Shown: in pieces, positions 42,646 through 53,856 of the stretch
Layout of the letters: every line of letters begins with the position of its first letter
Position numbering within the stretch: position 1 is the stretch's first letter
Assembly (NCBI GenBank): GCA_033030425.1
Contig: JAUFSD010000014.1
Span: 1,467,649 to 1,531,648, forward strand
From: Verpa conica
Lineage: Eukaryota; Ascomycota; Pezizomycetes; Pezizales; Morchellaceae
Length of the DNA: 64,000 nt
Direction of reading: 5' to 3'
Notes under the pieces: model-generated
The model's input: the letters and a program-made list of their open reading frames with translations, nothing else
Database searches by the model: none
Told to the model about the DNA's origin: nothing
Translations under genes and position numbers: made by a program

Positions 42646-43086
42646 TCTTCAGTCAGACTTAAATACAACTTCTTTCTTCGCTGCCTCTCCGCTGTTTCAT
42701 CGCTTCGCGATCGCTGAACCCACCTCATACTTCACAAACCTTTGGTATTTTGCTTGTAACGGATAGTTACCTTGCCATCGAGTTAGTTGTATCCTGTGGT
42801 TACGCTGCCCTCACGCTGTCCCCCTTGAAAGATGCCAAATTAGCAAAATACGCAGCGTTTGATGAAGTGTTTTTAAAGTAGATTGTCTTTGAAAGTAAGT
42901 GGTGTAAATTTAAGGTGGAAGAATTTATTGATGGTACGGAGATTCAGAATATCTTGAATGTTGGTGACTGTCAAGAACGACAAATCATCAGTTCTCACTC
43001 GGTCACAAATTGTCACTCGACCACCAGTCAGCCTTGCCCGTTTCATATCAGTTTCATGTCTAGTCTCATTGATGTTTCATGTATGG

Positions 43087-43180
43087 GATGACGTGGCTTG
43101 CCACGTCATCAGGATCTCCTTAGTTTCCTATCACGTATCTTGTTCTTGTTTCATGTAGTCTGACACGCTACGCGTGTCAG
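43087..43180. repeat. Two perfect short palindromes
   Basis: GATGACGTGGC-TT-GCCACGTCATC at 43087-43110 (11-bp stem) and CTGACACGC-TAC-GCGTGTCAG at 43160-43180 (9-bp stem) lie just upstream of the F-box-like pseudogene start, amid repeated GTTTCAT words. GACGTGGC/GCCACGTC resembles a bZIP/CRE-type site. The second palindrome abuts LTR 2, whose target GCCTC overlaps its last base. Confidence 0.6.
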
Positions 43181-43184
43181 CCTC

Positions 43185-44439
43185 TGTGACGATCTAACTA
43201 TCATCATGACCAGTCTCAAGTACCTCTCCATATAGAGACACCTAAGGATCTCCCTTGAAGGATAGGACTAGCTATCCCATTCCGGTCAATAGATACTAAG
43301 GAAAGTCATTACTATGATAGCCCGAGCCCTAAGCGAGCTGGCGAGCTCCTAGGACGGAGTGAAGCTCACCGTCGTCGGTATGCGACAGAGACCAGAGTAA
43401 TGCGTCTGTAGCTTATAGCTACGGGAGATACTAGTGCAATGAGACTGAAGCAGTTGCCTCCATGAACAGAGTTAAGCTCCTGTTCCTCTAGGAGGAATAA
43501 CAACGACTTCGCTGATGGCCAACCCTAGGGGAGGCCGAGAGCTGTGAGACAAGAGCAAAGCTATGCTTAGTAGTTAGGGCCGCCAGCAAAAATAATTAAC
43601 CTGGCGGCGTCACGAATCGAACCATACGGGGCTATGCCTTGTGCTTCGCCCGAAGGTCCTTATGGATCAAGATTACCTCTCCGCCACGTCCCGAGGTTGG
43701 ACTAGGAACGTGGAAAAGGAATCTAAGCAACGGCAGGAATCATCAGTGGGTTACCCTGCCTAGGGGACTCTGTGTTTTCTAACACCCGCGAGGCGCCCCA
43801 CTGTGCCACCCGCCGTTTGCAGAAGGGGCCCCCCTGAGTTGCTGATTCCCTAACAAAAAGACAAGTTTTGGACCCAAAAATAACCCCAAAACCGTCAGGA
43901 AAATTTGTCCAACCGAACCAAACTCGGAGGGTATATGGGGGACAGTGCTGCAAATCCATAGGTGCAATCGGATTTGAAATCGGACCATTTTAGCAATAGT
44001 TACAGAGCTTTTAGTAAGCAACGCTTTTTAGTCGCTAGTCTATCGACTCCGCTAGTTCTTAGGGGCGCTCTAGACTCAGTTGATTTCCAAGCGCGGAGGA
44101 ATTGTTCCCCCGCTTCTTGGCAGCTTGCTCGCAATCAAAATCATAGCTTAAACCTGTCCTTCCCCCAGGACAATCATTCTTGCTAGTCAACGAACAACCG
44201 TTGTTCAGAGACCCTCATACTCTTTGCTAAAGACATTTGTCTTCCCCTGGGAAGCAGAGCCTTTTAAAGTCTTTAGTTTGCAACCCTTAAAAATCCTTAT
44301 ACCTGTTTAGCCTAGGGACTGTCGACCTTCCGTGTTGACGAGCGGTTCTAAGCCTCGCTGCTGAAGCTTCTCGTCAGAAAGGGAGGTTGTTGGTTTTTTT
44401 TTGGTACGGCAGTACTCCCCTGGGAGTGCCCCCGTTACA
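43185..44439. repeat. Solo LTR 2 (1255 bp), TSD GCCTC
   Basis: It matches LTR 1 over its full length with a few percent of differences, TGTGACGAT at the start and CCCCGTTACA at the end. GCCTC flanks it at 43180-43184 and 44440-44444. It is an independent insertion, not the partner of LTR 1. Confidence 0.9.
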
Positions 44440-44624
44440 GCCTCTTCCCTTTCATGTTTCGGCCATACTATAAGTATCGAGCCATTTCCCCAGTTCTTAG
44501 TCTTAGCTCTCTATCCTTCAACTTGTATATACTACCAAGTACCTACTCTAGTTCCAGTCTCTCCAGTCTTCTAGTCCATGTGCCCATAGTGTCCCAGCTC
44601 GTTAGACATCACCTGCTGTCCCCA

Positions 44625-45032
44625 CTAGAGCAAGGGCTTGTGTACTTTTACAAAGGTGGCAGGAGAGGAAGAAGTCGTATTTTTGATGCTTTTTACTATC
44701 GCTTCGAGCCTTTCAAAGCGATCGTAAACGCTGGTGGGTAGGTGGTTGGAGGCGTACCGTGTCTTTGTCTGAATGTTATCGACTGCGGCGGTGATAGTGT
44801 CAAGTTGGTGGGAGAGTTCTAAGGTGGCATGTTTGGCCTGGGCCGCAACTTTAAAAGTAGAGCACAAGAGAGTGAGGAGCAGCTTTTCCATGGGGGAAGT
44901 ATTGTCGTCATTCATGGCATTGGCGACAGTGGAAGAGATGAGAGAGGAGTTCGGCATGCCTATTTCATGGTCTATGAGACCAGTTTGGAGGTTGTCGTAG
45001 ATTTCCGTGAGGGAGGGGTCAGGGCTTGGCAT
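44625..45032 (-). CDS. Hypothetical protein, 135 aa
   Basis: It is an uninterrupted minus-strand frame starting MPSPDPSLTEIYDN. Composition is protein-like: an acidic/polar N-terminus, a helical middle (MEKLLLTLLCSTFKVAAQAK), a heptad-like stretch HQLDTITAAVDNIQTKTRY, then SVYDRFERLEAIVKSIKN suggesting a short coiled coil, and a Ser/Thr-rich end. No family is recognised. It could be a small gene, a first exon, or an ORF1-like remnant of another retroelement. A TATATAGG box lies about 180 bp upstream on the minus strand. Confidence 0.45.
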   Translation of the reverse strand: MPSPDPSLTEIYDNLQTGLIDHEIGMPNSSLISSTVANAMNDDNTSPMEKLLLTLLCSTFKVAAQAKHATLELSHQLDTITAAVDNIQTKTRYASNHLPTSVYDRFERLEAIVKSIKNTTSSSPATFVKVHKPLL

Positions 45033-45597
45033 TTTGAAGCCTAGGATTTTGGTAAGTTTGGTGGGGAAAAACGGTTGCCACGCAAAAATTTGGTGTTGAA
45101 TTTCAAAAACTGAGAAAATAGAGGGGATGTAACTGGGAGGGAATGAATATGTGAACTAATATAAATACTTGGCTCTCTGAGCTCTCCCTGCGCAAGCCAG
45201 TTTTCTCCTATATACATAAATGTGGTCGACATACGCCAGGGGAAACCTTCAGTTCAGCATCACCAAGTGTATCACGAAGGGTCACTCAACGGTGGAGCAA
45301 CCCACAGGGAATATCCTGGGCCGGAGATGGCTGATACAAGCACTGACGACAGGTGGCGTCAACTTGCGGGTAATGTTATACCCCTCAGAGCCCCAATTTT
45401 GCCTTGACTCCCCCGACAGCCCTATATCAAACTGTGGGATTATTCCCTGCAAGCTCCCATGTATAGACTTTAGGTTCACGATATGGATCCATCAGGGTTA
45501 GGTTTAGAGATATCTAATCTAAATGTGCCATCAGATAAGATTGTTGGCGCGTTGATATCTGTCGACGCGTTATCTAGCTGCCATATCACTCACTATA
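45033..45597. other. Intergenic between divergent genes
   Basis: Two overlapping short frames occur here but lack protein-like features. It probably holds promoters for both flanking genes. Confidence 0.4.
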
Positions 45598-47584
45598 ATG
45601 TCGCATCTCCGACCGGAAGAGTACTTTGAGACTACTGCCCCTGACCAATGGGCTCTCAAGGGTTTTTTCGAGTACTACGTGTCGTCTATCAAATCTCCCG
45701 AGTTTCAAAAGCTCATAGATCTTTATACGCGTACTCTCACTGTAATTTCTAAAAGACCTCTGGAGTCATCCGAGTCACAGCGTGCCAATTTTCTATTCAA
45801 AGCGTATAAGAAAGTGTGTACAACCCTCCTAGTAATTTTCATTTGTTAGCTGCAGTTTGCTACACTGGCGGCCGAGAGTGAGCTGCACTGACTACTTCGA
45901 TTATAGGGGAGGGACCACGCCCTTGCCAGAAACCTTTGGGCTGAATATACAAAAGAGAAATCAACGAGTACTACCTCAACCACGATAGTTAATATTGGTA
46001 GTATTGGAAATGTCGGTGTGGTCCACAACCAAACAAACCTCAATGTTGCCAAAGACATAGGTGCGCCCACAGAGAACAAGAGAAGAAAGTCAAAGCGGAA
46101 AAGAGCTACACGCGCGGCGTATTCCCCCCCTCCACAGTGTCGCATCTGAGCCTACTTAACTTTGATAGTTCACCGCCACCAACCTATGCAGAAGCTACGG
46201 ATTCTTCTGCAGACGACCGTGCATTAATAAATGATAGTAAGAGGAGGAGGACAGCTGACATAAGGTACCTTAGTATATCACTCTTCTCCGCTGATGGAGG
46301 GTCACGTTTACTCATTGTAGTAGTCTTCTTCCGAGACCTCTACAGGAATTCCACCAAGAGTACTTGAAGATGGAACCTAGCCGTATGTGGAAACTGAGTA
46401 ATGGAAAAATTGTAGAGGAAACGATTTATAAAGCCGTTATCGAGTCATCGGAGCCTGTTTCGGAGCTGCAGCTCCGCTGGGTCGTCGATTCTAGCGATAC
46501 TTGGACGAAGACAATATTTACCCCGGGGGAGCTGGAAGAGATCACGATGGAAGAAACAAATCGAATGCGCATTATCAATGGGATAGAAGGTTCAAAGGTT
46601 GACTGTCTAAGCTCTCTATCGAAATACAGTGGGGTAAGTTTCGTATACCGTCTTTTCCCCTCCACACTTTTAACCGCAATCAGGTAGCAACAACCAGCGA
46701 GCTCCGCGAAATTCTTTTTAGCCCCCAGTCAACCAGTGGTATCGAAGAAGAGTGGGTTGAAACTGTCTTAAAACAAATGTAAGCTACTATCCTACTAATC
46801 TGTCATATAGAGGACTTACTTCTGGAGATTTCAGGCTTGTGATGTATGAGAATCGCAATAACCCGCTCAAATCAGAGCAACTTGAGAACTGGTATGAGAT
46901 GAACCTTTGGAGTGTTCTTGTTGATAATCTTTTTATGCGTTCTGTGCATGATGTGACATTACTACGGTACACCCCCACCCCCACCCCCACCCCTAGCCAC
47001 CCTATACCTCTAATACTCGATTCCTTTTAGCAAGGAGGCAAGTTCCTTGGCAACTATGGAAGCGTTGAACCACGCCAGGACCGCAACCGGGCCTGGAAAT
47101 TACATGAAGACTGGTACACGCTCCGACCTTATAATAAGGGGCGTTGGCTGCGATTTCCCCTTTGAGTACGGTGCGGGTGAGACAGCGCCAAAATATAGTG
47201 GCGAAATCGCGACAAAATATATCGAGGATGGAATAAAGTTGCGGATAACCATGCGCCATATGCTAAGTCGGCTTGTTCAGGCCGTCAAGGATGATGATGT
47301 GAATAAACTAGAAGTAGTAGGGCTGCAGTGTTCAGGTAAGATATAAATAAACCCCCAGATAACAGTTATATCACTGATCGCCCTTGTTTGCAGGGTTACG
47401 CGCTACCGTTCTTAGAATCCGTATACCAAAGGGCTTCTATGTAGGTGTTGTGGGAAAAGAAAAGCCTAACGGGATCCCCGATGATGTTAGACGTTTACCA
47501 GCAATTGCGACACTTATGCGATCTCTGTGGCGGATGAAAGTCAGCGATGTATCCAATATTCTTCTACATCTACTCACTCACTAA
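45598..47584 (+). CDS. Seven-exon gene of unknown family
   Basis: Proposed exons: 45598-45813, 45908-46264, 46336-46633, 46684-46778, 46811-46966, 47031-47335 and 47394-47584, each flanked by GT...AG ends with matching phase from exon 3 on. Exon 1 (MSHLRPEEYFETTAPDQWAL) ends at a GTGTGT donor. Within exon 2 the frame changes between about 46052 and 46137, either by a missed intron ending CCACAG at 46137 or by an indel in the C7 run at about 46125. Exon 2 has a basic NLS-like KRRKSKRKR, which would be lost if it lies in an intron. The C-terminal part has DLIIRGVGCDFPFEYGAGE...KYIEDGIKL, a D...E-x-G-x-E...K spacing loosely like PD-(D/E)XK nucleases (inference). A (CACCCC)n run lies in intron 5. 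Likely nuclear; function unknown. Confidence 0.6.
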
Positions 47585-49568
47585 CAGGGATTTCTAGGTA
47601 ACAGTAGAAGAGTGCGTAGGGATTGTTAATAGGGTATAGTAACATATTTGGTGATTTTTGGTGGGATTCGTCACACTCCCGGGTTCGTCATACCCCAGGC
47701 GTGCCTCTAGTTAGTAAGTGTAGAAGTAGATGTGTCCTTATGTCCAGATAAGAGAGGGATTTGGGACTAAGGTCCGACCCCCTCCTCCTTAATAGTAAAA
47801 CGAATGAATAAACCTACTACAACATGACTGATTGGTCAGCACAGCACCCCAGTGATCCACTGTGATTTAACTTTAAGCATAGAGTACACCAGTCTAATTC
47901 GTATCAGACGCTACATTCAAGATTAGTAGATTTCTTTACTTTCCTAGGTAGTCGGGTGTGGTGTGGTGTGAGATAGGGTTAGGTATTCTGCCAAGTCTGC
48001 GCCACCTACGCCACGCCTGCGCCAACCACCTCCTTTTCAAGTCATCCATCGCCTCGCGTCGCCATCCCTCTTTCCCCCCATTACGCGACGTGCAGTTTCT
48101 CAACACCAGGTATGTCAAACCCCACCTTTATTTGAACAATACCCGTGAGCAGTGCGAGTGGGAGTGGGAGTTATACTAGTATTCTGGTGGCCTCGATGAT
48201 TTGCCCGGTTCCGAGCAGACCCTGTTGGGTGCGAGATACCCCGCTCTGATTCCTGATGCTTAAGGCAGCTTGTTTCAAACAAGTTCGCCAACCCAGAGTA
48301 CTAGTCCCACCGGTGGCCCAGACGATTTGCTTTTGGATGTAACGGCTTCATAGCCTGTGGCGCCTTGCTCTATCGTTTGCGGCTTAAGGCAGCTAGCCAA
48401 CCCGGTGGGGGTGGAGGGTGTTTGAAGGGTGTTTGGTGAAGCTCGCTAACTTTTATAATTTATAACCATCGACATTGTTGGTGGAAACAAGGCGAAGATG
48501 GTTGCGGTCGGTGCGTTCAAGTTATATGTCTAGAGAGAATGGTATCTGCTACTTTGTGAGTGTTCTCGTTTCTCTTATATAGGTAGAGGCTTACTTCTAT
48601 AATCTCTAGTCCTCCCAGCACCGCTTCAACGCCGTGTCTCGCTTCCACAAAGGGCTGTAACTCAATGGTAGGTTCTCCGTAATTCATCCCCAAGTGCCCA
48701 CGTTGCTAAACTATGGCTTGCAAATTCAGTGTAGAAATAATGAGGGGGTCATCGTGCGCGAATAGATGCTGTATATCTAGTTTCTGGTGAGATACAAGTA
48801 GTATCTTTTGCTGCTGCATCTATTCGCTAACAAGCTTTGAATGCAGTGTTAAGATCTAATACAAATCAATGAAACACGTCTATTTATCAGCATAAGCGTA
48901 GGTCGGTGTTGCCCCGTGCACCTGCTTGTGTGGGAAGTCTTACTTAGATTAGTCCTTACAGGGAGTATCAACTTTCGATTATGGGCTGTATATGTGTTTT
49001 GGTATTTAAAATATTGAATATCTTATTGCTTATTTCTTGACTCGTGAATATTATATGTACAGCCAATTACATAAAGTAGTTTTCCGGTGAATTGATGGAA
49101 GTCTACACGCTCCTCCGTAGCTAGCTGCCGTCTTACTCAGAGATCAGGTCTCCGAGGAGAAATACCGCGATACCCATAATCTTCACCTTTGTATAATATG
49201 ATATAACCCGACTGCAATAGTATCCAGGATCTAATAATAGCAGCAGTCATGATGGCCACCCAGCGAGTGATGCATTGTGACCTGTGGGATACATCAACCT
49301 CCAACCTCCAACCATTCATAGACCGTCACTCGGGCACAAAGGCAGAGAGGAGTCTTGATGAGCAGTTATACATGCATATATTACTACATGTGCCCATCGA
49401 CCCCTCAGAGACAGACGGATACAGGCACATCATTCGCCAAGTCAACCCGTGGATATTCAGGCATCCATGTGTAACCCCAGTCAATCAACAGATATATATA
49501 CATACATGCATGTCCTCCATCTCCACCCCACTCTCAATGGGCATACATGCAATCTCTGCTTAAAGACA
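47585..49568. other. Intergenic with repeat remnants
   Basis: There is no supported gene in almost 2 kb. Two imperfect direct repeats with GATTTGC...GGCTTAAGGCAGCT...GCCAACCC lie at about 48190-48300 and 48310-48410. A small inverted repeat (GCGAATAGATGC at 48759 with its complement at 48816) may be a MITE remnant. Confidence 0.45.
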
Positions 49569-52500
49569 ATGAGCTCCTTTCGTGACGACCGTGGGTCGCA
49601 CCACCAGAGGGACCTTCACCAGCCTCACCGTCCTGCAGACTTAATGACAGAACCCACAGTCCTATCTTCGCTACTCTCGTACTGCTCGGTCTGCGATAAA
49701 GACCTCAATATATTCCATCGATATGAGCACTTCCTGAGCAAAGAGCACGCAAAGGCGTTGCGGGAAAGGGGTGGGGAGATTGATGCCTCTGAACTCGTCA
49801 GCACCAGTGATACCCACGCCGTGTCTCCTACGTTCAATCAATCTGGGTTTTCCAGGACTAGTAATTTTGTATCTCTACACTCATTCCTAGAGATGCAGGC
49901 GCCGAGATATGCCTCCGAGCAACCCGCTAATCATGATACGCCTCAGTATACTTCCTCTAGGACCCAGACGAGTATATATACCCCCGAGTCTGCACCGCAA
50001 GAGAGGTATGTCCCCGACCAATTCACTATTTATGGTATCTCTCCATACACCCTCTAAAATAAAACCAACCAGGTATACCCCCGGCCTCGGTTCGGGAGAG
50101 AGATATTTCCCAGAACCATCTACTATCTACAACACCCCTCAACAGACCCCTTCAAGGGCGCAGACGCCCAGATATACCCCCGAGTCGCCGCTGCGGAGAT
50201 ATATCCCCAAGATACCCGCTAATTATGATACGCCTCAGCATACACCCTTCAAGTCACAGATTCCCAGGTACAGCCCTGAGCCCGCAATCGGAACAAGATA
50301 TTCACCAGAACCCCCCTTCACACCCACCTATACTGAAACGGCTTCACCTATCGATCACGAGCCCCAAACCTTCCTCTGCGGTATATGTAATGCACCAATC
50401 CCTGTATCAGCGGTAACATCACACTTGACAAACTCTGCTACCTGGAAATGTTCTAAATGCGAGTACTCGGTACACGCAGACTGGAAAGAGCAGCATCTCG
50501 AAGCCTGCGTCAAAACTGACGGTGAATGTAAAGTGGACAATGATTGGATTCAGGAGAATATGCAGTTTGCTGCGCCGTCGGATGGTGAAGGGAGTGATAT
50601 CGAGGGAGGGATTGATCTTCTGGGCGGTGATGATGTATTGGAGCTTACCGGGTGGGGTGTAATGAACTTTCAGCATCCAACCCCGGGGCTTCGGGATGGA
50701 GGGGTACAGAAAGAATATTCAAGTACCACCACTTCGGCAACTGAAGATGGTGGAGTACAAGTAGAGCCGTCCCCTAGAATTGATGAGTCTGAGTTCGGGA
50801 GTGAATCGGGGGATACAGAATATACAGATGCTATTGATACACAACCATGGGATTCAACCTGCGGCGAGGAATGGGTAACCACCACCCCCGAGATTGATAT
50901 CAGTGCTCTCGAGCTGGGCCTTGGGTATCAGGGCTCCCAACCATTAGCTAGAGGTTCAAGCCTATCACCACCAGAAACAATCCACTACTTTCCACTAGTC
51001 GAGGTCGAAAGCTACACTCCCAAAGTGCCTGCTGAGCATCTAGAAATTCCTGATGTTGACGTATTCTTTATGGAGGAGATGGATCAGGGTATTCCACTCG
51101 CCACGGAACTCTCACAGAAATCGTCAAGTCCCACAGTAGACATAACCTCCAATGTCACCGCTAGCCCGAGTACCCCGTCCTTCAATCAGGACAAACTCCC
51201 CCAACAGCCGGGGGTTCATGATCCATCACTTACACTCTCCCAACTCCTTGGGTTCAACAATCCGACACCATCATCAGATCACTCAGTGAAGAAAACATCT
51301 GAGACCCCAGCCGGTCCGTCTACCCGGTCAAGTCACCAACTTCAGTCTCCCCAGGAGCCAGCTATCTATGAGCCCCCAAAAATACTCTCGCAAGTACTGG
51401 AGATCCATGATCCAGAACCAGAGCCCTCTCAGCCACAGGAGAGCTCTCACCCGGCACTAGAGCCTTTCCAACTACCAATATTATACGATTCGTCACAAAC
51501 CCTATCTCCACTACTAGGGGTTTATGATCCTACACCACAACCACCAACCCCCCCGGCAAGTATCACTCCCGACATCCCCGCTAGTCCGTCTACCCCGCCC
51601 AACAACCAAGGTCAACTCCCCCAACAACCGGAGGTCTATGATCTACCAGCGCCACAACCCTCTGCCGAACACACCATTATACACCAGAGCTCTCCGCCAC
51701 ATGTACAGCACATATGGGGTGCCCGAGCTCTCCCAGCACCTCAGGCCGGGAACACGGAATGGACATGCAACCTATGCAAAAGATCTATGCAATATGAGAG
51801 TAGAATGCCACACCTTATGGGCTCTAAACACCGGATACAAGTAGAGCTCGATAGGCAGGAACAGCTCCGGAAGCGGGCACTACCGAGGCCACCACCGAGA
51901 GCGCCTCCGAAGCCGCCCATAAGTAAGTTCTCTTGGGAGTGTGAGCTCTGTAACAGGGTCATGGATAAGGCTACACAAAGATCTCACCTGGCAGGGAGCA
52001 AGCATAAGTTGCAGATGGAGCTCAAGAAGAGAGAGGGGCCACGGAGTACTGTTATTTCCGAGGCTGCCCGGAGAGCTGAGGAGATGAAGAGGTTTGATGA
52101 ATTGCAGAGAGCTGGGGAATTACGGAGAGCTGAGGAGTTGAGGAAGCAGAAGGAGGTTCAGAGGTTGCGGGAATTAGGCGTACAGGAAGGGTTCCAAGCA
52201 CAGGAGAGGTGGAAGCAGGAGAAGGAGCGTCGGCAGGAGCAGGAGATAAGGCAGCAGGAGCTAAAGAGAGATGAAGAACTTCGGAGGCAGCAGACCCTGG
52301 TTCAGGAAGAGGAACTGAGAAAGCAGGAGATCCGAGATAGGGAGTACAAGCTAAGTCAGGAAGAGCAGCGGAGGCAGATGGAAGTGGAACGGAGGCAGGA
52401 AGAGGCGCGGAGAAAAGTCGAGGAGTGGAGGAGAGAGGACCAGAGGCAAGAAGAGCTGAGGAGGCAAGAAGAGCAACAGAAAGCGGAGGCTTTTCGGGTG

Positions 52501-53856
52501 CAGTTGGAGAAACGGAATGAGGAATATCGTAAGCAGGAAGAGCTGCGGAGGCAGGTACCACTGAACTTATCCATAAACAACGCAAATTGGAAGTGCAATG
52601 ACTGCAAAAAGACAATGAGTATTAACTCACGAGAATCTCACCTAGGAGGAAAAAAGCACCGAGCACAGTTAGAGCTCCTAAAGGCAACAATATTGCAGAG
52701 TACAGCCAACCGATGGGCTATTGATAGAGAACAGATATCGAAAATGCAGGAGGATGAACGGAGGAAGGAAGATGAGCGAAGGCGAGAAGAGATGAAGAGA
52801 CATGAAGAGAAGCGGAAAGAAGAGAATGCCAGGGCACTGGAGGAGAAGGAGAAAGAGAGGCATGACCACCTAGCCGGGAATAAGAATTGGAGGCGTGAGC
52901 TTCAGCAACCTACGGCTACATCCTGGGACATTCCCGACTTTGTAGAACCACAGTGGGGGTGCGGGGTTTGCAAGAAGAGGTTTGCTATAGGTTTGAGGGA
53001 CGAACATCTGGCAGGTTCTGCACACCAGGAAAAGTTCCGAAAGGTCACGGGACAAGGGAGCGAGATCAAAACAGAGGTTGCAAGTAATGAGATACGTAAA
53101 AATGACGAAAATAAAGTACGTCCGAAGATGCGCCTACAGCTTTGGCTCAGTAGCAAAGTTCGCGAGGCCGACGTTACAGTGGTACCTCCTCCGGTCGAGC
53201 ACGACCTATATACGAAGGAAGCCATAGCTACTATGTCACCCCCTAAGATCAAGCCTAATCTAAATATAAATGGTTTCAGAAGATACAGCGTTCGTAAAAG
53301 GGAAATAGATTTGGCGAAGGGGGGTGTTCAAGTGGGTGTCGAACATCAAAAGCAGACAGCCGATAATCACGCTACTAGTGGTGGGGAGGCAGGTTATAGA
53401 GACATTCAAATAGTGAGTCCCATATTATCAAGGGAAGGACCCCGGAAACTTACATCCGCTCTCCAGGCCGGGCTTCACGTAGTGCCTCCTGCAGGGCCAG
53501 GAGTCTTTTGCGAATACAGTGTCTCAGAGAAGATTACTTCGCAGAGTAAACCAAATTCCCGTCCCGCACATTCAATATACCAGGCCCATAGCCAGCCCCC
53601 AGTGCCCAGAATACTACAAAAAGAACCTCCGGGCCCTGTCAATAAGATGCTTACCCAGGCCAGCGATACAACTTTTTATTGTGAGTGCGGCAAAAGGGTC
53701 CGTAGGAAGCCCTGGTGTAGGGATTGTGACTACTCAGTTTATAGTTCGTGGGGACGGGTGCGGAACAATGAATTACAGCACCAGCGAGACATGACATTAC
53801 GACGACCAGAACCCCAAGTCGAATGGTGCTTGGTGTCTAAGAGGGATAATCGCTAG
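49569..53856 (+). CDS. Multi-zinc-finger (U1/Jaz-type) coiled-coil protein, about 1430 aa, one frame break
   Basis: The start is MSSFRDDRGSHH. The frame changes once near 50050, inside a repeat where neighbouring units predict the continuation; this is an indel or sequencing error. Parts in order: a first C2H2-like finger (CSVCDKDL...HFLSKEH); tandem Pro/Tyr-rich repeats of the type RYTPE...YDTPQxTPxxxQ at 49890-50330; a CGIC...CSKCEY Cys cluster at about 50380; a long acidic Pro/Ser-rich region; two U1-type fingers (CNLCKRSM...HLMGSKH and CELCNRVM...HLAGSKH) at 51760-52010; a Glu/Arg/Gln-rich coiled coil of about 180 residues; two more fingers (CNDCKKTM...HLGGKKH and CGVCKKRF...HLAGSAH); and a C-terminal CECG...CRDCDY motif. 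U1/Jaz fingers with G(S/K)KH ends usually bind double-stranded RNA or RNPs. Likely nuclear. Confidence 0.7.

Larger units (their letters stand above)
34484..42830 (+). mobile_element. PB4, interrupted by two LINEs; TSD GATGC
   Basis: The promoter half (34484-34669) starts TTTCACGGATC. The 3' half (about 42646-42830) ends CCCCTTGAAA. They are flanked by GATGC at 34479-34483 and 42831-42835, which proves that both halves are one insertion split by about 8 kb of later insertions. The target site in this copy reads ACGCAACGTTTCTT, one base different from the other copies. Confidence 0.85.
30500..43046 (-). pseudogene. F-box/LRR-like gene, broken by a LINE and by the PB3/PB4 nest
   Basis: Pieces in order on the minus strand: 43046-42836 (MKRARLTGGRV... 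and an F-box-like stretch DLSFLTVTNIQDILNLRTI), 32063-31504, 31013-30743 (leucine-rich: LKTLELSG, LEELSLDDC, LKNLRLF), then an apparent intron ending TAG at about 30690, and a last exon ending ...FNPEYLVIY at 30500. Removing the 10.8-kb double PB insertion and one target-site copy restores continuity of reading. The truncated LINE at 31028 interrupts the LRR part in the same way. Several in-frame stops (for example after FKDNLL near 42870) show it was already decaying or decayed later. F-box proteins of this layout recruit substrates to SCF ubiquitin ligases. The F-box call itself is only suggestive. Confidence 0.55.

Noticed and set aside
40834..44439. A complete LTR retrotransposon with 1.26-kb LTRs and a 1.1-kb interior
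   Set aside because: Each LTR has its own, different 5-bp target duplication, and the interior is LINE, PB and F-box-like sequence.
48180..48420. RNA gene or CRISPR-like repeats
   Set aside because: There are only two imperfect direct repeats of about 100 bp with no regular spacing; the organism is eukaryotic.
49249..49563. A 104-codon frame before the zinc-finger gene
   Set aside because: The composition is not convincing and it stops just before the better start at 49569.
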